Assembly: GCA_024691985.1 (NCBI GenBank)
Contig: JAILNC010000126.1
Coordinates: 1-61,997, forward strand
DNA length: 61,997 bases
DNA from: Oscillospiraceae bacterium
GTDB taxonomy: Bacteria > Bacillota > Clostridia > Oscillospirales > Oscillospiraceae
Direction: 5' to 3'
A model generated the notes under the pieces. It was given only the letters and a program-made list of their open reading frames with translations. It had not been told where the DNA came from and did no database searches. A program made the translations under genes and the position numbers. Positions 16,029 to 25,479 of the stretch are shown here, one piece after another (position 1 is the first letter of the stretch; each line of letters starts with the position of its first letter).

Positions 16029-17090
16029 TTGAAGGTCGAAAAAAAGATCCTGGGCAAGCTGCCCAAGTGCTACGCCACCGCGCCGCTCAGATACAAGGGC
16101 AGGAACTGCTTCCTCATCTGCGCCGAGAAGGAGGGCAACTGCTTTATCTTTGACGAGGACGGCGAGCTGCTCGAGAGCGTATGGGAGGGCGAGTGCGGCG
16201 TCATGACCCTGCTGCAGGTCCCCGGCTCGGACGGGGAGTTTCTGTCCACCTACAAGTTCTACGGCCCCAACAACGCCGGCGAGGCGTCCATCGTGATCAA
16301 CACCCCCGGCGAAAAGGGCTGGGAGCGCCGCACCCTGGTCAAGGCGCGCTATGTCCACCGCTTCGGCATCCTCGAGCGCGGCGGCGTGAACTACCTGATC
16401 GTCTGCTGCCTCAAGTCCGGCCACGAGTACAAGGAGGACTGGCGCTTCCCCGGCGCGGTCTACGGCGCGGCGCTGCCGAAGGACCTGTCCGCGTACAACG
16501 ACGATCATCAGCTCGAGCTGAAGCTCATTCAGGGCGGACTGCTCCGGAACCACGGCTTCTCGCTGACGAAGTGGGGCGGACACGACGCCGCCGTCATCGG
16601 CGCGGAAGAGGGGACCTTCCTCTTTGAGCCGCCCATGCTCCCGGGTGCGGAGTGGACCGTCACGCAGCTGCTGGACATCCCCACCAGCGACGCCGTGCTG
16701 CTCGACTTCGACGGCGACGGGCAGAAGGAGCTCGGGGTGCTCTCCGACTTCCACGGCAATTCCCTGACGATCTACCACCTCAACAAGTTCGGCAACTACG
16801 TCCCGCAGTGGAAGTTCCCCGCGCCCGAGAAGGACACGGAGTTCCTGCACGCCACCTGGGCCGACACGATCCTCGGCAGACCCACCTGGGTCGTCGGCTG
16901 GCGCAAGGGCACGCGCGACACCGTCGCCATCCGCTGGGACGCGGAGGCCGGGACCTATACTTACGAGTATCTCGACCGCAGCACCGGCTGCGCCAACGCC
17001 ATGCACTTTATCAACGCGAAAGGTCAGGACGTCGTGATCGGCACCAACCGCGAGATCGACGAGATGGCCATGTACGTCATTACAGAATAA
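16029..17090 (+). CDS. Unknown FG-GAP/propeller-like protein between ulaE and ulaF
   Basis: A 353-residue protein that I cannot assign to an enzyme. It has no signal peptide or membrane segment, so it should be cytoplasmic. Short beta-rich repeats and one clear calcium-type loop, LLDFDGDGQKELGVL (about 223-237), suggest a beta-propeller of the FG-GAP/VCBS kind. It starts at a TTG 7 nt after AAAGGA. Its place between ulaE and ulaF, 12 nt from ulaF, implies a role in the same pathway; UlaD, which belongs beside these genes in E. coli, is missing. Confidence 0.6.
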   Translation: MKVEKKILGKLPKCYATAPLRYKGRNCFLICAEKEGNCFIFDEDGELLESVWEGECGVMTLLQVPGSDGEFLSTYKFYGPNNAGEASIVINTPGEKGWERRTLVKARYVHRFGILERGGVNYLIVCCLKSGHEYKEDWRFPGAVYGAALPKDLSAYNDDHQLELKLIQGGLLRNHGFSLTKWGGHDAAVIGAEEGTFLFEPPMLPGAEWTVTQLLDIPTSDAVLLDFDGDGQKELGVLSDFHGNSLTIYHLNKFGNYVPQWKFPAPEKDTEFLHATWADTILGRPTWVVGWRKGTRDTVAIRWDAEAGTYTYEYLDRSTGCANAMHFINAKGQDVVIGTNREIDEMAMYVITE

Positions 17091-17102
17091 GGAGGAGAAG
17101 CG

Positions 17103-17801
17103 ATGCTCGAAGAACTCAAGAAAAAAGTCTATGAGGCCAACATGGAGCTGCCGCGCCGCGGCCTCGTCACCTACACCTGGGGCAATGTCAGCGGCATCGA
17201 CCGCGAGAAGGGCCTGTTCGTCATCAAGCCCTCCGGCGTGGAGTACGACGAGCTCAGGCCCGAGGATCTTGTGGTGATGGATCTCAAGGGCAATCAGGTC
17301 GAGGGCGAGCTGAACCCCTCCTCCGACACGAAGACCCATCTGGTGCTCTACAACGCCTTCCCGCAGATCGGCGGCATCGTCCACACCCACAGCCCCTACG
17401 CCGTCGGCTGGGCCCAGGCCGGGGAGGATATCCCCTGCTTCGGCACCACCCACGCCGACTATTTCTACGGCCCCGTCCCCTGCGCGCGCCATCTGACGCA
17501 GGAGGAGCTGGACGAGGACTATGAGCTCAACACCGGCAAGATCATCGTCGAGACCTTCACCGAGCGCGGCATCGACCCCGTGGCCGTGCCCGCCGTCATC
17601 TGCTTCAGCCACGGCCCCTTCACCTGGGGCAAGGACGCCGCGCAGGCCGTCTACCACGCGGTCGTGCTGGAGGAGGTCGCGAAGATGGGCATCTACACCC
17701 GCCAGGTCAGGGGCGACGCCGCCCCCGCGCCCCAGCGCATCCTGGACAAGCACTATCTGCGCAAGCACGGCCCCGGCGCCTACTACGGCCAGAAGAAGTA
17801 A
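17103..17801 (+). CDS. ulaF: L-ribulose-5-phosphate 4-epimerase
   Basis: A 232-residue class II aldolase-family enzyme that converts L-ribulose-5-phosphate to D-xylulose-5-phosphate. GNVSG (27-31) binds phosphate, Asp75 (SSDTKTH) is in place and the zinc ligands are His94 and His96 (HTHSPYA) and His170 (CFSHGP). Length and ligand spacing match AraD/UlaF. GGAGGAGAAGCG precedes the ATG. It provides the link to the transketolase genes downstream. Confidence 0.92.
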   Translation: MLEELKKKVYEANMELPRRGLVTYTWGNVSGIDREKGLFVIKPSGVEYDELRPEDLVVMDLKGNQVEGELNPSSDTKTHLVLYNAFPQIGGIVHTHSPYAVGWAQAGEDIPCFGTTHADYFYGPVPCARHLTQEELDEDYELNTGKIIVETFTERGIDPVAVPAVICFSHGPFTWGKDAAQAVYHAVVLEEVAKMGIYTRQVRGDAAPAPQRILDKHYLRKHGPGAYYGQKK

Positions 17802-17804
17802 GCG

Positions 17805-18377
17805 ATGGCTGACAAGGAAAAGGCCCTCTACTCGGCGAGCTTCGTGTACACCGACGCGATCCTCAGGGACTTCGAGGCGCTGTATCTGGAGAAGAAAAAG
17901 CTCTCGCCGACGGCCCGCGTCGTACTGGGCGTGCTCGGCGGCGCCGGTGCGCTCTTCTTCGGCTGGATGCTGTACCGGGACGGCCTGCAGTTCACGCGCG
18001 TGGCCTATCTGCTGGTCTGCTCGGTGCTGCTGGTGCTGGCCTTCTACCGCGGCAGGGGGCGCCCGGACGACTCGGTCGAGAGGTATCGAAAGGCCTATCT
18101 CAACAAGCGCGCGAGCTTCAAATTCGACTCCGAGGCCGTGGAGATGAAGCTCGAGGGGCAGAAGAGCTACGCCCGCAGCAAGTACAGGGAGGTCTACGGC
18201 CTGTTCGACACGGCCGCCTGCTTCTACCTCACCATCAAGGGCCGGGCGTATTACATCCTGCCCAAGGCCGCCTTCTCCGAGGAGGACCGGGAGGGGCTGA
18301 AAAAGTTCCTGCAGAAAAAATGCGCGAAAAAATTCCAGCATTTTGATTTATCCGAAACGAAAGGGGAAACCGCATGA
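17805..18377 (+). CDS. YcxB-like two-span membrane protein
   Basis: A 190-residue protein with a cytoplasmic N-terminus, two adjacent membrane segments (about 47-64 and 70-85) and a C-terminal soluble domain. The latter reads KSYARSKYREVYGLFDT...ILPKAAF, the pattern of YcxB-like domains of unknown function. It begins 3 nt after ulaF and overlaps the transketolase gene by 4 nt, so it is translated with them. No link to ascorbate is known. Confidence 0.65.
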   Translation: MADKEKALYSASFVYTDAILRDFEALYLEKKKLSPTARVVLGVLGGAGALFFGWMLYRDGLQFTRVAYLLVCSVLLVLAFYRGRGRPDDSVERYRKAYLNKRASFKFDSEAVEMKLEGQKSYARSKYREVYGLFDTAACFYLTIKGRAYYILPKAAFSEEDREGLKKFLQKKCAKKFQHFDLSETKGETA

Positions 18378-19219
18378 CAGCCAACGAGAAAAAAGAACTG
18401 GGGATGCTGGCCTGCAAGGTCCGCATGGGCGTCGTCACCGCGACGCATGCGGCCAAGTCCGGGCATCCGGGCGGCAGTCTCTCCGCCGCCGAGCTGTTTA
18501 CCTATCTGTATTTCAAAGAGATGAAGGTCGACCCCGCCAACCCCGCCTGGGCCGACCGCGACCGCTTCGTGCTCTCCAAGGGCCACACCGCGCCCGGCCT
18601 CTACGCGGCGCTGGCGCTGCGCGGCTTCTTCCCGGTCGGGGAGCTGGAGACCCTGCGCCACATCGGCAGCCGTCTCCAGGGTCACCCCAACATGAACGAG
18701 ACCCCGGGCGTGGACATGTCCACCGGCTCGCTGGGGCAGGGCGTGTCCTGCGCGGCTGGCATGGCGCTCTCGGCAAAGTACATGAAGAAGGACCTGCGGG
18801 TCTACACCCTGCTGGGCGACGGCGAGATCGAGGAGGGCCAGGTCTGGGAGGCGCTGATGTTCGCGCATCACCACAAGCTTGACAATCTCTGCGTCATCGT
18901 CGACAACAACGGCCTGCAGATCGACGGCCGCATTGAGGACGTCATGAGTCCCTATCCCATCCCCGACAAGCTCAAGGCCTTCGGCCTGCACGTCGTGGAG
19001 ATCGACGGCACCGACTTTGAGCAGATGGAGGCGGCCTTTGCCGAGGCGAAGGCGACCAAGGGCGTGCCCACGGCCATCGTGATGAAGACCACGAAGGGCA
19101 AGGGCGTCAGCTTCATGGAGGACAAGGCGGGCTGGCACGGCAAGGCCCCCAACGACGAGGAATACGCGCAGGCGATGAGCGAGCTGAACGCCGCGCTGGC
19201 AGAATGGGAGGCGAAGTAA
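18374..19219 (+). CDS. Transketolase, N-terminal subunit
   Basis: The thiamine-diphosphate-binding half of a split transketolase (281 residues). It has GHPGGSLSAAE near the start, LSKGHTAPGLY, and the TPP motif GDGEIEEGQVWEA ending in NN (about 141-177). With the next gene it exchanges two-carbon units between sugar phosphates and can use the D-xylulose-5-phosphate made by UlaF. The ATG overlaps the stop of the previous gene; RBS AAAGGGG. Confidence 0.93.
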   Translation: MTANEKKELGMLACKVRMGVVTATHAAKSGHPGGSLSAAELFTYLYFKEMKVDPANPAWADRDRFVLSKGHTAPGLYAALALRGFFPVGELETLRHIGSRLQGHPNMNETPGVDMSTGSLGQGVSCAAGMALSAKYMKKDLRVYTLLGDGEIEEGQVWEALMFAHHHKLDNLCVIVDNNGLQIDGRIEDVMSPYPIPDKLKAFGLHVVEIDGTDFEQMEAAFAEAKATKGVPTAIVMKTTKGKGVSFMEDKAGWHGKAPNDEEYAQAMSELNAALAEWEAK

Positions 19220-19220
19220 G

Positions 19221-20159
19221 ATGGCAGAACTGAAAAAGATCGCGACCCGCGACAGCTACGGCAACGCCTTGGCGGAGCTCGGCAAAGAGCATGAGGACGT
19301 CATCGTCTTCGACGCCGACCTCTCCGGGGCGACCAAGACCTCCGTGTTCAAGAAGGCCTTCCCCGACCGGCACTTCAACTGCGGCATTGCCGAGGGCAAC
19401 ATGCTGGCCGTGGCCGCGGGTGCCGCGGCGATGGGGCTCGTGCCCTTCGCGTCCACCTTCGCGATGTTCGCCGCCGGGCGCGCCTTCGAGCAGGTGCGCA
19501 ACTCCATCGGCTACCCGCATCTGAACGTCAAGATCGGCGCGACCCACGGCGGCATCTCCGTCGGTGAGGACGGCGCGTCCCACCAGTGCTGCGAGGATTT
19601 CGCGACCATGCGCTCCATCCCCGGCATGGTGGTGCTCTGCCCCTCCGACGACGTGGAGGCCAAGGCCGCCGTCAAGGCCGCCTACGAGCACAAGGGCCCC
19701 GTGTACATGCGCTTCGGCCGTCTGGCCGTCCCCGTGTTCCACGAGGAGGGCATGAAGTTCGAGATCGGCAGGGGCGAGCTGCTGCGCGACGGCAGGGACG
19801 TCGCGATCATCGCGACCGGCCTGATGAGCTATGAGGCCCTCAAAGCCGCCGAGGCGCTGGCCGAAAAGGGCATCGATGCGCGCGTTGTAAACCTCTGCAC
19901 CATCAAGCCGCTCGACGAGGAGCTGGTGGTCAGGGCCGCCGCGGACTGCGGGAAGGTCATCACCTGCGAGGAGCACTCCGTCATCGGCGGTCTGGGCGAG
20001 GCCGTCTGCGCCCTGCTCGGCGAGAAGTGCCCGGTCCCGGTGCGCCGCATCGGCGTCAACGACGAGTTCGGCCACTCCGGCCCCGCGGGCAAGCTGCTCG
20101 AGCAGTTCGGGCTCAGCGCCGCGCACATCGTCGAGGTCGCGGAGGATTTCTGCAGGTAA
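19221..20159 (+). CDS. Transketolase, C-terminal subunit
   Basis: A 312-residue partner of the preceding subunit, with the pyrimidine-binding domain (about 8-170) and C-terminal domain (about 185-310). Signatures: FDADLSGATKT, FNCGIAEGNM with the catalytic Glu, THGGISVGEDGASHQ and EEHSVIGGLG. Split transketolases are usual in Clostridia. It starts 1 nt after the stop of the N-terminal subunit and ends the plus-strand operon. Confidence 0.93.
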   Translation: MAELKKIATRDSYGNALAELGKEHEDVIVFDADLSGATKTSVFKKAFPDRHFNCGIAEGNMLAVAAGAAAMGLVPFASTFAMFAAGRAFEQVRNSIGYPHLNVKIGATHGGISVGEDGASHQCCEDFATMRSIPGMVVLCPSDDVEAKAAVKAAYEHKGPVYMRFGRLAVPVFHEEGMKFEIGRGELLRDGRDVAIIATGLMSYEALKAAEALAEKGIDARVVNLCTIKPLDEELVVRAAADCGKVITCEEHSVIGGLGEAVCALLGEKCPVPVRRIGVNDEFGHSGPAGKLLEQFGLSAAHIVEVAEDFCR

Positions 20160-20170
20160 GCCAATACGAC

Positions 20171-20210
20171 AAAAAATGCTTCGATTTCAGATGAAATCGA
20201 AGCATTTTTT
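20171..20210. terminator. Bidirectional terminator between transketolase and glgP
   Basis: AAAAAATGCTTCGATTTCA (20171-20189) pairs with 20192-20210, giving A- and T-runs on either side. Confidence 0.85.
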
Positions 20211-20225
20211 TGTCGTGGGAATGTT

Positions 20226-22628
20226 TTACCCGATGTGCCAGATCTCTTTCGCGTACTGCTCGATGGCGCGGTCGGCGGCGAAGAAGCCGCTCTCGGCGGT
20301 GTTCATGACCGCAAGCCTGCCGCGCTCGGAGGGGTCGGCGATGCGCTTGTACAGGCGCTGCTGGCAGTCGGCGTAGGGGCGGAAGTCCGCCGTGACCATG
20401 TAGGGGTCGCCGCCGAAGAGCAGGTTGGAGATGAGATCCGAATAGCTCTTGCCGTCGGCGAAGCCGTTCATGGCGCGCATGCAGACGCTGTACAGCTCGC
20501 GGTCGGCCTGGGCCATGCCGTTGGGGTCGTAGCCGTGGGCGCGCCAGTGGGCGATCTCGTCGGTGTGCAGGCCGAAGAGGAACATGTTCTCGTCGCCGAG
20601 GCGCTCGTACATCTCGACGTTCGCGCCGTCGAGCGTGCCGATGGTCACCGCGCCGTTCATCATAAGCTTCATGCAGCCGGTGCCGGAGGCCTCCTTGCCG
20701 GCGGTGGAGATCTGCTCGGACACGTCGGCCGCGGGGACGATGGCCTCGGCGGCGGTGACGCGGTAGTTCTCCACGAAGTAGACCTGCAGCCTGTCCTTGC
20801 AGACGGGGTCGTTGTTGACGTCGGCGGCGAGGGAGAGCAGCAGCTCGATGATGCGCTTGGCGGCCTTGTAGCCCGCGGCGGCCTTCGCGCCGAAGACGTA
20901 GGTGCGCGGCACGAAGTCCATGTTCGGATTGTCGTGCAGGCGCATCTGCAGGGAGATGATGTTCAAAGCACACAGGAGCTGGCGCTTGTACTCGTGCAGA
21001 CGCTTGATCTGCACGTCCATGAGCGCGTCGGTGTTGAGCGTGAAGTTGTCGTTGCGCTTGGCAAACGCCGCGAAGCGCAGCTTGTTGGCATGCTTGATCT
21101 CGTTCATGCGCGCGCGGACGGTCTCGTCGTCGGCGAAGGCGGCGAGCTTTTTGAGCTCTTCCGGCTTCGTCAGATAGTCGTCGCCGCCGAGAAGCTCCGT
21201 CACGAGAGAGTGCAGGCCGGGGTTGATCTGCGCCAGCCAGCGGCGGTGGTCGATGCCGTTGGTGACGTGGGTGAAGCGCTCGGGCCGGACGCTGTAGACG
21301 TCGTGGAAGAGGTCGTTCCGGAGGATCTCGCCGTGGAGGCGGGACACGCCGTTGATCATGTAGCAGGAGGCGAGGCAGAGGTTCGCCATATGCACCTGGC
21401 CGTCACGGATAATGAGGTTGCGGCCGAGCCTGTCGCTCGCGCCGAACTTCACCGCGAGGAAGTCGCACCAGCGGCGGTTGATCTCGCACAGGATCTCCCA
21501 CAGGCGGGGGAGAAGCTGCTGGAACAGCTCCTGCGGCCACTTCTCGAGCGCCTCGCTCATGACGGTGTGGTTGGTGTAGGCTACGCTGTTCTTCACGAGC
21601 TCCCAGGCGTCGTCCCAGCCGAGACCGTGCTCGTCCATGAAGATGCGCATCAGCTCCGGGATGATCATGGCGGGGTGGGTGTCGTTGATCTGGATGACGT
21701 GGTGGCGGGAGAAGGAGCGGATGTCTCCCCAGCGGCGGATGTGCTTGCGCACGATGTCCTGCGCGGAGGCCGAGACGAAGAAGTACTGCTGCTTGAGGCG
21801 CAGGTTCTTGCCCTGGATGTGGTCGTCCGCCGGGTAGAGGACCTTGGTGATGACCTCCACCATGGTGCGCTGCTCCAGACTCTTGACATAGGCGCCCGCG
21901 GAGAAGAGGTACATGTCAAGGGAGTCGGGGCTCTTGGCGTCCCAGAGGCGCAGGGTGTTGATCTGATTGCCGCCGTAGCCCGCGATCAGCATGTCGCGCG
22001 GCAGAGCGGTGACCGCGGTGTAGCCGGTATGCTCGGCGTGGTAGTGGCCGTAGTTGTCCCAGTGCGGGGAGATCTGGCCGCCGAAGCGGACCTCGACCTC
22101 GTCCTCGTAGCGGGGGATGAGCCAGCTCTCGGCGGAGCTGCGCCAGTTGTCGGCGACCTCGGTCTGTCTGCCGTCGACGAGCTTCTGCTTGAAGATGCCC
22201 AGCTCGTAGCAGATGGAGTAGCCGGTGGCGGGGATGTTTTCGGTGGCCATGGAGTCCATGTAGCACGCGGCGAGACGGCCGAGACCGCCGTTGCCGAGAC
22301 CGGCGTCAGGCTCCTCTTCAAAAATGTCCGCGGCGGAGCGGCCCATATCCTCGAGCGCGCCGACGACGGCCTCGGAGATGCCGAGGTTGAAGGCGTTCTT
22401 CATCAGGCTGCGCCCCATGAGAAACTCCATGGACATGTAGTGGACTTCTTTATCACCCTGACGGGTGCTGCTGACGGCCAGATAGCGGCTCATCAGCTCA
22501 CGGATGACGATGGCGGTCGCCTGGAAGATCTGGGCGTCGGTAGCCTCGACGCCGGAGACGCTGAACTGCGCACAGAGCTTATCCTCGATGGCGCTGCGAA
22601 CTTCTTCGCGGGAAATCTGATTGATCAT
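20226..22628 (-). CDS. glgP: Glycogen/starch/alpha-glucan phosphorylase
   Basis: An 800-residue PLP enzyme that releases glucose-1-phosphate from alpha-1,4-glucans. It covers the whole family length: EFLMGRSL (about 68-75), EEPDAGLGNGGLGRLAAC, NDTHPA, TNGIDHRRWL, KRLHEYKRQ and the PLP-lysine region EASGTGCMKLMMNGA near 655. It is separated from glgD-glgC by two hairpins, so it is probably a separate transcript of the same glycogen cycle. RBS GGCAGGT. Confidence 0.95.
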   Translation of the reverse strand: MINQISREEVRSAIEDKLCAQFSVSGVEATDAQIFQATAIVIRELMSRYLAVSSTRQGDKEVHYMSMEFLMGRSLMKNAFNLGISEAVVGALEDMGRSAADIFEEEPDAGLGNGGLGRLAACYMDSMATENIPATGYSICYELGIFKQKLVDGRQTEVADNWRSSAESWLIPRYEDEVEVRFGGQISPHWDNYGHYHAEHTGYTAVTALPRDMLIAGYGGNQINTLRLWDAKSPDSLDMYLFSAGAYVKSLEQRTMVEVITKVLYPADDHIQGKNLRLKQQYFFVSASAQDIVRKHIRRWGDIRSFSRHHVIQINDTHPAMIIPELMRIFMDEHGLGWDDAWELVKNSVAYTNHTVMSEALEKWPQELFQQLLPRLWEILCEINRRWCDFLAVKFGASDRLGRNLIIRDGQVHMANLCLASCYMINGVSRLHGEILRNDLFHDVYSVRPERFTHVTNGIDHRRWLAQINPGLHSLVTELLGGDDYLTKPEELKKLAAFADDETVRARMNEIKHANKLRFAAFAKRNDNFTLNTDALMDVQIKRLHEYKRQLLCALNIISLQMRLHDNPNMDFVPRTYVFGAKAAAGYKAAKRIIELLLSLAADVNNDPVCKDRLQVYFVENYRVTAAEAIVPAADVSEQISTAGKEASGTGCMKLMMNGAVTIGTLDGANVEMYERLGDENMFLFGLHTDEIAHWRAHGYDPNGMAQADRELYSVCMRAMNGFADGKSYSDLISNLLFGGDPYMVTADFRPYADCQQRLYKRIADPSERGRLAVMNTAESGFFAADRAIEQYAKEIWHIG

Positions 22629-22869
22629 AAAATACCTGCCTTGTTAGGAAGAATAGGGGAAAAAAATATAAACACCGGTGAGTCGGGCATCCGTCCGACA
22701 CACCGATGAAAATGGCCAGCGGAAAAGTTGGGTTTCTGAGAAGCGGGGGAGCTCGAGGGGTAACGAAGTGTCGCTGCGGGAGTGAATGACGTGCCGGGGG
22801 CACGTCAGAGCCGCAGTGAGACCGAGCCGCAGCGAGAACAGGCCCGCCTCGAATCAGATAAACCGCCGT

Positions 22870-22926
22870 CTGAAACCCCTGCAAGCAGGGGTTTCAGATT
22901 TCAGCATTTTGCTTTGGCAAAATGCT
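22870..22926 (-). terminator. Two hairpins after glgD
   Basis: AGCATTTTGC/GCAAAATGCT (22903-22912, 22917-22926) and CTGAAACCCCTGC/GCAGGGGTTTCAG (22870-22882, 22885-22897). The rest of the 342-bp gap up to glgP shows only short GC-rich complementarities and no gene. Confidence 0.7.
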
Positions 22927-22970
22927 CGGCGGCATATCCGGCGCACCGAACCTTTATGACGAAAGCGGGA

Positions 22971-24083
22971 TCAGAGCGCGCTGCCCTTGGGAACGACGAG
23001 CGGCAGCTTTTCGTTGCCGGTCAAGACCGTGCCGGGAGAGAAGCTGACGTCCTTGTCGACGATGCAGTAGTCCAGCTTCGAGTCGGCGCCGACGACGCAG
23101 TCGCTCATCACGATGCAGTTTTTCAGCTTCGCGCCCTTGCCGATGCGCGCGCCGGAGAAGACGACGCAGTTTTCCAGGCTGCCCTCGACGATGCAGTTGT
23201 CGGCCACGAGGCAGTTGCGGGAGTAGGCCCCCTCGGCGTAGTAGGTGCTGACCTCCTCGCGGACCTTGGTGAAGACCGGCTGGTCGGCGGGGAAGAGCTC
23301 GTGCCGGATGGCGGGGTCGACCATGTCCATGTTGGCCTTGAAGTAGCTGTCCACGCTGCGCACGAGCACGGAGTAGCCGGTGTGGACGTAGCAGTCCATC
23401 CTGCCGCCCTGCTGCAGGAAGCGCGGCAGCGCCTCGCGGTGGAAGAGGTGGATGCTCTCCTTGCGGCAGTCCTCGATCATGTTCAGGAGCGTGTCGCGGT
23501 TGATGATATAGCCCTCCATGGAGACCGGGCCGGCCTTGGGGTCGGCGGTGTCGACGAGGATCTTCTTGAGCAGGCCGTCCTCGCCCTTGACGTAGGTCAT
23601 GCGGAAGCCGTCGCCGCTGCGGTCGGTGCAGAGCGCGGTGATCTCAGCCCCGGAGCGGCGGTGCTGCTCCATGGGTTTGGTCAGGTCGATATTGGCGACC
23701 ATGTTGCCCAGCAGCAGGACGATGTACTTGGCGGGGATGTCCTGAATGTAGGAGCGCACGGCGATCAGGGCTTCCATGGTGCCGGAGTAGTTGCCGCGGT
23801 GATACTCGGGCAGGCCGAAGGGGGGCAGCATGCGCAGGCCGCCGGTGCGGCGGGCCATGTCCCAGGCCTTGCCGCCGCCGAGGTGATCGAGCAGGGACTG
23901 GTAGTCGCGCTGCATGATGACGCCGACGTCATAGATGCCCGCGTTGCGCATGGAGGAGAGGGAGAAGTCGATCAGGCGGTAGCGGCCGCAGAAGGGGAGG
24001 GAGGCCGCGGTGCGCACGTTGACGAGCTCCCGGAGATTGGGGTTGGTGAAGTAGGCGAAAATCAGGCCATGGAAATCGTTCAT
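22971..24083 (-). CDS. glgD: GlgD, glucose-1-phosphate adenylyltransferase-like subunit
   Basis: A 370-residue partner of GlgC. It keeps the nucleotidyltransferase fold and the C-terminal left-handed beta-helix (about 280-365: NCLVADNCIVEG..NCVVFSG). The N-terminal GGGQGSRL-type catalytic loop of GlgC is degenerate here (AYFTNPNLREL), as in the non-catalytic or modulatory GlgD of Firmicutes. The start is 3 nt after the glgC stop. Confidence 0.92.
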   Translation of the reverse strand: MNDFHGLIFAYFTNPNLRELVNVRTAASLPFCGRYRLIDFSLSSMRNAGIYDVGVIMQRDYQSLLDHLGGGKAWDMARRTGGLRMLPPFGLPEYHRGNYSGTMEALIAVRSYIQDIPAKYIVLLLGNMVANIDLTKPMEQHRRSGAEITALCTDRSGDGFRMTYVKGEDGLLKKILVDTADPKAGPVSMEGYIINRDTLLNMIEDCRKESIHLFHREALPRFLQQGGRMDCYVHTGYSVLVRSVDSYFKANMDMVDPAIRHELFPADQPVFTKVREEVSTYYAEGAYSRNCLVADNCIVEGSLENCVVFSGARIGKGAKLKNCIVMSDCVVGADSKLDYCIVDKDVSFSPGTVLTGNEKLPLVVPKGSAL

Positions 24084-24086
24084 GTC

Positions 24087-25280
24087 TCAAACCTCCTCGC
24101 TCTTGCTGATCATGGCGCCCGCCGGGACGCTGGCGCCGGGGCGGACCTCAACGTCCGGACCGATGGTGGCGACGCCCCAGGCCTCGCTCCCGTCGGGGGC
24201 GTTGCCCACGTGCGCGCCGGCGCGGACCACCGTGTTCTCGCCGATGATGGCATACTCGACGGTGGCCCCGGCCTCGACCACGGCGCCGTTCATCAGCACG
24301 CTGTACAAGACGCGCGCGCCGACGTCGATGCGGACGGAGGGGGAGAGGACGGAGTTGGCCACATGCCCGTCGATCTCGCAGCCCTCGGTGACGATGGAGT
24401 GGGAGATCTCGGCGTGGGGACCGGTCTGGTGCGGGGGGCAGATGGGGGACCTGGCGCTGATGGGCCAGTCGGGATCGTAGAGGTTGATCAGATCCGGAGA
24501 GAGCATGTCCATGTTGGCGTCCCAGAGACTGGTGATGGTGCCGACGTCTCTCCAGTAGCCCTGGAAGTGGTAGGGCCAGATCTTCTCGCCGTCGGCGATC
24601 ATGGCGGGGATGATGTTGTGGCCGAAGTCGTGCTTGGAGTTGGGGTTGGCCTCGTCCGCGATCAGGTAGTGCCGGAGCTTGGGCCAGTTGAAGATGTAGA
24701 TGCCCATGGACGCCAGATCGCTCTTCGGGTGCTTGGGCTTCTCCTCAAACTCGTTGATGTAGCCGTCTTCGCCCAGGTTCATCATGCCGAAGCGGCTGGC
24801 CTCCTCCAGCGAGACCTGCAGCACCGAGATGGTGCACGCGGCGTCATGCTCGAGATGGTCGCGCAGCATGTCGGCATAGTCCATCTTGTAAATATGGTCG
24901 CCGGAGAGGATGAGGACGTTCTCGGGATCGTAGTTCTCAATGAAAGCCAGGTTCTGGTAGATGGCGTTGGCCGTGCCGGAGAACCAGGAGCCCTTCTCGC
25001 CCGCGGACTGGTACGGGGGAAGAATGTAGACGCCGCCGTTGTTGACGTCCAGATCCCAGGGCTGGCCGCTGCCGATGTAGCTGTTGAGCTGCAGCGGGCG
25101 GTACTGGGTCAGCACGCCGACGGTGTCGATGCCGGAATTCGCGCAGTTGGAGAGGGGAAAGTCAATGATTCGATACTTGCCTCCGAAAGGCACGCTGGGT
25201 TTGGCGACGCTCTGGGTCAGAGCGTACAGGCGGGATCCCTGTCCGCCGGCCAGGAGCATGGCGATGCAGGTTTTCTTCAT
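24087..25280 (-). CDS. glgC: Glucose-1-phosphate adenylyltransferase
   Basis: Makes ADP-glucose, the committed step of glycogen synthesis. The 397-residue protein has [15 protein letters not shown] (9-23), [35 protein letters not shown] and [10 protein letters not shown], followed by a beta-helix domain. AGAGGAGG precedes the ATG. A perfect 10-bp inverted repeat lies just before the ribosome site. It forms an operon with glgD. Confidence 0.95.
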   Translation of the reverse strand: MKKTCIAMLLAGGQGSRLYALTQSVAKPSVPFGGKYRIIDFPLSNCANSGIDTVGVLTQYRPLQLNSYIGSGQPWDLDVNNGGVYILPPYQSAGEKGSWFSGTANAIYQNLAFIENYDPENVLILSGDHIYKMDYADMLRDHLEHDAACTISVLQVSLEEASRFGMMNLGEDGYINEFEEKPKHPKSDLASMGIYIFNWPKLRHYLIADEANPNSKHDFGHNIIPAMIADGEKIWPYHFQGYWRDVGTITSLWDANMDMLSPDLINLYDPDWPISARSPICPPHQTGPHAEISHSIVTEGCEIDGHVANSVLSPSVRIDVGARVLYSVLMNGAVVEAGATVEYAIIGENTVVRAGAHVGNAPDGSEAWGVATIGPDVEVRPGASVPAGAMISKSEEV

Positions 25281-25301
25281 GGGCAGCCTCCTCTATTTAA
25301 T

Positions 25302-25330
25302 TCAATTGTGAGACCGTGTTTCACAATTGA
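25302..25330. promoter_or_regulatory. Perfect inverted repeat upstream of glgC, possible operator
   Basis: TCAATTGTGA (25302-25311) and TCACAATTGA (25321-25330), 9-nt spacer, 22 nt before the glgC start. AT-rich in a GC-rich context. It may be an operator or an mRNA hairpin. Confidence 0.5.
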
Positions 25331-25411
25331 GGTACTCGCATTGATCGCACTCGGCTTGCGGGGGACGCCTCGTTCGGTCGATGCGAGGCCTCGCGTTGCT
25401 CGGCTCAGGGT

Positions 25412-25442
25412 GTTTTTGCCGCGGCAGAGCTGCGACAAAAAC
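25412..25442 (-). terminator. Possible terminator after pth
   Basis: GTTTTTGCCGC pairs imperfectly with GCGACAAAAAC; 38 nt after the pth stop. Confidence 0.4.
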
Positions 25443-25479
25443 GGATTGAAATGCTTGGGCGCTGTGGTTCGGAGTTCGC

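Noticed and set aside
20235-22709. Very long open frame (824 codons) antisense to glgP
   Set aside because: Mirror of the strong GC3 bias of glgP; no ribosome site, low-complexity Gly/Val/Asp-rich translation. The same holds for long antisense frames over glgC/glgD, the GT39-like gene, hppA, the capsid gene and the 15.9-18.3 kb region.
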